DNA of 41,478 nt, from positions 1-41,478 of IMG/VR virus record IMGVR_UViG_3300020196_000094, one strand, 5' to 3'. This document shows, one piece after another, positions 40,301 through 41,478 of this stretch. A model generated the notes under the pieces. That model did no database searches, was not told the origin of the DNA, and saw only the letters and a list, made by a program, of their open reading frames with translations. The first letter of the stretch is position 1. The number at the start of each line of letters is the position of its first letter. A program made the position numbers and the translations under genes. The stretch is from a virus.

Positions 40301-41478
40301 TTATATTTGTAGTAGCTCCTGTTCCAGATTTTGATTCTACACGTACTTCAATAGGTGGATATCCAATAATATGAGTTCCAATTCCTAAAGAGTTGAATTT
40401 GACAAATTTATTTTTTATGTAATTTTCATCGCTTAAAGAAGTACTAACTCCAGAATTATAAAGTCTAAATTTATCATTATCTATAACTTTAACCTTGTAG
40501 TATGAAATAGATGATAATCCGCTTATCGCAGTGTTTGTAGAACTGTATATTACAACCTCTCCGTTAGAAAATCCATGATTTTTTGCAAAAATATAAGAAT
40601 CAAAAGTATTAATGCCTAAAGTTCTATTATCAGCTGAAAGTATAGAAGGAACTTTTATTTTTCTATTTGAATATCCTTCTCCAGGATCTTTTACATAAAT
40701 CTTTGTGAAGGTATTTTTATTTTTTAAAGTTCTTATGAAATGGAATCCAGAGGAAATTCCAATAATATCTATTTCACTTGTTTTTTGGAGAGCATCTATT
40801 CTATTATTGAATAATTTGATCTTATTATCAGTCAAAATTCCAACAAAATATGTTGAACCATTAACAATTCCTAAAATATTACTGTTATTATTTGAATCAT
40901 AAATTATCTGCTCGCCGTCTTCAAAAGGAACTGTATTTAAAAACTGTATAGTATTAGCTGCTGGAATTACATTGAGGTCTGCTTTAAATCCTGCGGAAAT
41001 TTGTGTATTGACAAAGTTTGATTCTAATACGCAACCTCTGCCATTTCCACCGATGATGGTAATTTTAGGTTTATCTTGATATCCATATCCAGCATTTAGT
41101 ATTTTAATTTCCCTAACTGTTCCGGAAAGATTTACATGTGCTTTACATCCAGATCCAGTATCATCATTTACTACAATTGGTGGAACATCAATTAAATCGT
41201 AATCCTGCCCTTTATTAGTAACATTAATTGACGAGACTGTTCCATAGTAAATATTTTCATCGAATAAAGTTGGAGAAAGTAGTTCGACCCCATTATTCAA
41301 AAGACCCAATTCTCTGTTAAAAGTAGTTCTTTCGTTTAAATCATCAAATGCTGCCTTTATCCGATTAAAAGGAAATTTTTTTAATAACTTTTGATGTTTT
41401 ATAGTTTTATCTTGATATCCACTCGTAAATAAAATATCATTAGTTATTGGTATAGTAGTTGTTATATATTTTTTTGAA
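28323..41478 (-). CDS. gp7: Giant gp7-like baseplate wedge protein, partial 5', at least 4384 aa visible
   Basis: The frame is open to the window edge and has no stop upstream of the TTG at 41309, so the true start is outside. Residues below count from the edge. T4 gp7 (1032 aa) initiates wedge assembly and is followed by gene 8, as here. About 1-60: KKFPFNRIKAAFDDLNERTT. 590: YAYDGNPIYGPYAYD, YHYH-like. 1769-1810: ISDNFYYQKFSYSIRSDVPY, W.E, 'IVHPSGF', close to T4 gp7's YY..KI.S.LP...W...V.RFVHPVGF. 1945-2190: PDWDR/CARD/VDA and CCADVQSAI modules. 2900-3480: a long repeat array. 3600: NDVLQVPNSSYKFSG, a fibre-like motif. 3828-4135: a predicted seven-bladed propeller. The gp7 call rests on this motif and on gene order; most of the chain is not in T4 gp7. 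Confidence 0.88.
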   Translation of the reverse strand, partial: SKKYITTTIPITNDILFTSGYQDKTIKHQKLLKKFPFNRIKAAFDDLNERTTFNRELGLLNNGVELLSPTLFDENIYYGTVSSINVTNKGQDYDLIDVPPIVVNDDTGSGCKAHVNLSGTVREIKILNAGYGYQDKPKITIIGGNGRGCVLESNFVNTQISAGFKADLNVIPAANTIQFLNTVPFEDGEQIIYDSNNNSNILGIVNGSTYFVGILTDNKIKLFNNRIDALQKTSEIDIIGISSGFHFIRTLKNKNTFTKIYVKDPGEGYSNRKIKVPSILSADNRTLGINTFDSYIFAKNHGFSNGEVVIYSSTNTAISGLSSISYYKVKVIDNDKFRLYNSGVSTSLSDENYIKNKFVKFNSLGIGTHIIGYPPIEVRVESKSGTGATTNIKSELKPIVLGVIEDVYVEDGGIGYGCTNIVNYHRRPNTGIASITSEAILKPIIINGSIVDVQIIGRGNGFRENSEISISGEGSYAQIEPIVQDGKLFAVNIVFGGVGYDSKTTILTLKNRGLNAKFLTNITEWKINQVVKSKNIINNDDDGVLYSSKNPELELQFINFYVPKKLRYQLSDNLGQNNKENTGTLNHSPILGYAYDGNPIYGPYAYDTTTGGFIRRMNPSYILNIDLTPGKRPPLFENGFFINDYIFDGSGDLDQHNGRFSITPEYPNGVYAYYNTIELNAANEPVPKYPYVVGPYFYNKPVKENFLPGFNQDSKIFDTSLTRNVGPYYLNSANSSYDLIDKVLEEYKQEFIITEINSGKIEDVSIFSAGDNYKVNDPVEIDISDTGGIQSNVVVSELQGREITNFSLIEDKITNYEVIVSIPDTIIRTSSPHGVVNGQPVLISGVSTITALSLQGVKYAKVAEKKSELLESIGDLNSTGISTFIKVKDVNGFKSNDFIGIGTEILLITNVDIRRSGFFVNRLQNTGIHSVGIDTVFLLPKEFKIATIGGDIRDSGLQPLTGVPTVELNDSSNYRLENYTTFFDPRFTVGIGTSGSTRNVVGVGSTSQFEIRFIPTRSIFIPGHKFFTGQPLIYNSGSGIAGTSLFVNNVGSSVSFKLQDNQLVYAVNLGRDYVGLSTIGFTSSIGIGTTNNCLQFWDQEKAYGVIGAAHSLTTINPKITGTLQKSVGIVTTKTNHNLKVGDRIKFNISTTYNEVIKVIFDPVNRKILMREIPFSNSNVSVNDDTIDISSYSGNINTGDKLVYIAQNPINGLSNYGIYYVSKTNFNSIKLCQHRSDIFESKFINFSSTGGSNQKLYYINPQISCIRTTKIEFDLSDSSLLNLNLQFYYDVNFIERINERSGFFVTRTAIPGNTGAKVILDLSEQNFPIYYKFSSQGSSEESKKQISTDYDVISNNKISIINHKLNDTFVVTTVPSSKKFIFDNNKNLTDIEKQILVQNLTKFSYKTTSTNALGPVSELKINFEGRGYKKLPIVKRIKSTLGTNAVVKLISPTIGRVETFDRVKDGFDYPTDPTLSPFLSVPTIIGVKDIRTINYIGIVTGGRRLNTAPKLIVRNDTNGIELASNVSAGSVVSVDIIKNSTSISNPLEIFTIHNSNGYEIDSVSISGNLVTLELTNSIASNNPFIPSGFGETAYTFPFAPGDQIFIENCRITPSTAQLANFNSSSYDYRFFDVVGVSSVNNTVTYDMAGIATGGFGTYDDDFGLGSVINKKDLPVFEMVLKDDVNYFSNEKISSAKFSGVIMENGWDNKLNQMRLKNISGEINVLDKIFGDTSRINGTVEYFDVFNLYATLGISRDKRSSIDLSSGILNEYSQRISDNFYYQKFSYSIRSDVPYNIWRESVRSIVHPSGFKEFSDLEIFTQATLNEVNVGISKSTNMRPKLLGNDSSTFINVDSVINFSNKQNFARVYEEETLSDGSTQNIFFDGGIDLSSFIVNKTNKVIQVDDISNQFDGTSVQDLRDRFADASDLIDGNRLFIQEEVVGFITATYPGITTNPDWDRDVCARDVGLVVDAVSHDLKYNSNNKTVEAALSYWSTVDGINYVDGETTETIAGFKYIVDLTKFIINNTGVKTSYQLANSVGINSLVYNNITGISTVGTTTFHGLSTTTTNYVVLKNITLSCNSGGGITTAIFPSLGAGPDGNASLSPKGFVYKVEVIDGVTFRVNTGPSTITHDYVNGGTVQRAFISTTQYSNTTILPDINCNLSYSENCCADVQSAISNYIGIITSVIGIGVTAAPSIITYPSIQRGGGIVGLTTFKLKNNGTPLFKHQVSSNNINSVTDTFIIPNHNFQSGQELIYSYSNGSPIGIATTSYVSGITSTLMQVHNFNGTAVLENGYSVAITTSITGVGTVLVPVGPTSKSYVQVIGITTTGSTAEFTVFRSYSSTTGQPLSTSILPTKGGKGYSVGQTVSIAGTYLGGATPTNDLTFVISKTGPTVISGQSNQSYLSVPSNDSSGATFDISRDSSGAINFVGVLNGGSGYASTSIVSVAGTYIGGTDSNDNLTFSPLELGTKVLPKSLFVYKLNDNEFKLSGLSTSVFLDITGVGTAIHHLEYKEPNHSILVTIDGIIQKALTRKPLNVSLASSVSTASTTILTISSGISSLAKNDIINLADELVSIKTIGVSSANKIEVVRGYFGSVAASHTVGTSVTVLNGNFNIIGDVIYFDTAPYGKIGRVGLLTGSIFNARVFSRKFDPSVPQDKNLLIDDLTLSFTGIAATQFTIKSKGQTVNSLFNTVNSSTEISNNPIITINNVSQNPLEDFTIDGSGTNTLKFLSGVPKAGKISKVAVSTSHGYIPRIGAAATATVSVTGTISSVRVSGGGSGYRSAPVVSIAATVGFGASITALVSAAGTITGFVIVNAGTGYTTIPEKSSPKVVIGIPTGYSNLSLGYTSGSSGSGQKAKLTVEVSLGSSIISYKFDEPGVGYRVGDKLTPLGIKTNTTFRYDTLSISNLTYNNLTGITTITTSNSHNLNESDDVILTGIAFTCGYDEVGIKTFSYDNVTGVSTIVTYSPHGLLRTDVPYNQTGNEVFLYNLPFNCPSYTTNAAVNISNVVYNHIAGIATITTSSNHGAVTGKQVKLAGIAFSCAAHSATGIATYNITNFVYTNSTGITTITLNANHGLIPGEYVQLADIILSCPSEAIGYSTTKFPYSAGIGTLGNSYPNSSPNTLGGTFNVFRVLAGTSGATIVFYAGISTVAHTYSSGGTATVGITSTIYPYPGSSPNAVSGTFDVFKVNSVLSNTQFTINAGVSSIAHTYVSGGTAQSGVTTTIFPDGTSTYGKVFPVLTSLGSTSFTINSGISTIPHVFVGWPEIGITTFKYTNTTGIATATTSTNHGYLIGDKVTLAGLSLTCPGYVQNPIVNITNLVYDKVSGIATITTASNHLAIKGKQIKLAGIALTCPSGSGITSTIFPYPGSSSNTLSNWDIFKVNSIISNTKFTINVGISSIAHTYVSGGTAQAGITSTIYPYPGSSIYGATFTVTGITTNTFTFNAGISTIVHNYVSGGITKKVPTMQRILRYTESSGDGAYEFGVISVASTNTFTIQAGSISSIPHYYVQGGIVSFKQYQPFILTVEEVETDSFSGFYPGQFIKFDDISQFFNGFRKKFTLSTTINGVKQVLGLRVPVGTNLDVTNNIFIYINDVLQVPNSSYKFSGSRVIFTEAPKPGSKCFILYYRGSSNDVELIVPPPTIKPGDKVIIQENPEDPFDISQFDRVVKKITASDQLETFNYYSVGIITDPTKIRPLTWQKQISDTVISGTLYSKSRPSFQSNIRPSATVIKTISPQDSAIYVDNAYPLFSDLDQLAEDIRDLFIFEDKSITSALGQAVVSSSSTISSVVVTNGGVGYANTQSPKVVISKSAIKLKDPIFNWKFATGVTTSYDFKSIQYKDKFVAIGSSSVFATSSDGISWQVDTVGFSQTSNFNSIQVVGVGTSNLLVAAGTAGKIIRATDSGSVISSWTKIPLEEDIIVLGIGAVGRVGSAYTGTFNQIVYSNSVNTWVAVGAGGSIFIGNGISTSSFVSRYSETLSDFNSVVFGNTYFVAVGNNGTIRTSDTGTIWENTTSPVTNNLNKIIYVNGDFIIVGNQGIILKSINRDNYQLISNNLGAENLVNIYYNYGFYVAVTSSGQLYYSFNLTNWVYRSTLQSKNVNDLIFTNNIGSDGRYVLVGTGSTIMYADPVYNSATATATTNNGSVTSIQIVNPGFGYGFGSSPPVLIESDTYKTEFVKSFKAVGDHGIIVGIITYIAGTPGIGTTSPKISFTLKSEQYDNSTLGVGYSALNAFGIVNSQLSKGDYFVITDSNVQTGGDLVGITTLLGGMSNYPNSKIGIAKSFLDGVYIVEDITTPSVGIVTVTCNFAPMVDNYVKVYSRGSNNTGIGTNNFYGRYSWGKIYDYQNRVLGNPQTFTALTDNGSSGLSTSPKVIRTRNIISK
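31030..32780 (-). repeat. Long in-frame repeat array inside the gp7-like gene
   Basis: Two interleaved unit types occur. Type 1 is 'lvY...tGi.TITTs..H......k.V.LAGIa.tC', with at least six copies. Type 2 is 'Ts.Ifpypgss...FdvfkV...l..t.Ft...Gis.IaHtYvsGGtaq', with at least five copies. Several copies are nearly the same at the DNA level (for example around 31200, 31370 and 31950), which points to recent amplification. One diverged copy lies earlier in the protein, at about 35040-35360. Confidence 0.85.

Noticed and set aside
41307-41309. TTG at 41309 as the start of the gp7-like protein
   Set aside because: The frame runs on to the window edge with coding-like sequence and there is no ribosome site before the TTG.
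28323-41478. Assembly fusion of several genes into one 13-kb frame
   Set aside because: The frame has no break, related modules run throughout, and very long proteins between genes 6 and 8 fit T4-like marine phages. Collapse or expansion in the repeat array (31030-32780) remains possible.
1-41478. Host-derived metabolic genes, tRNAs, integrase, toxins or defence genes
   Set aside because: None seen on either strand; long plus-strand frames are shadows of minus-strand virion genes.

Overview
The window looks like late virion-structure genes from a T4-like myovirus of marine picocyanobacteria (Prochlorococcus/Synechococcus phage) or a close marine relative. Three things point there. One protein matches T4 gp8 at both ends. 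Its upstream neighbour carries the gp7-type 'YY...W...VHP.GF' segment. DUF4815, MTD-N-like and S74 tail-fibre domains follow in one AT-rich, tightly packed array. All genes lie on the minus strand, so they are read from 41478 down to 1. I see no gene on the plus strand, no tRNA, no mobile element and no gene-free stretch longer than about 115 bases. The exact host is inferred; the sequence does not prove it.

Layout in transcription order. (i) 41478-26694: a giant gp7-like baseplate wedge protein, open at the window edge with at least 4384 residues visible, then gp8. (ii) 26687-17895: a 2504-residue DUF4815 protein in the place where T4 has genes 9-12, a 78-residue coiled-coil protein, and virion proteins of 110 and 224 residues. 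(iii) 17834-16827: a 335-residue virion protein with a perfect TATAAATA late promoter in front and a strong intrinsic terminator behind. (iv) 16714-13178: a 1178-residue protein built from recent internal repeats. (v) 13122-3322: a 3266-residue tail fibre with an MTD-N-like start, a beta-helix, fibre repeats and a C-terminal S74 chaperone. (vi) 3320-1: two small proteins, a newly recognised 57-residue ORF (2428-2601), three paralogous proteins of 186-197 residues that look like fibre tips or decorations, an XkdW-like protein, and the first 32 codons of a further gene.

Three genes take up about 73% of the window. The genes probably act together: gp7 and gp8 build the baseplate wedge, and the DUF4815 protein with the giant fibre and small repeat-rich proteins would decorate the baseplate and contact the host. 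The most striking feature is modularity. The same modules recur in several virion proteins: a PDWDR/CARD/VDA plus CCA pair, an 'H.F..GD.V.Y...YFV..id.n.fkL' unit, and a GG.GY strand. The gp7-like protein also carries a predicted seven-bladed propeller near its C-terminus and a long array of internal repeats. I found no defence, recombination or metabolic system here; the novelty lies in the architecture of these giant tail proteins.
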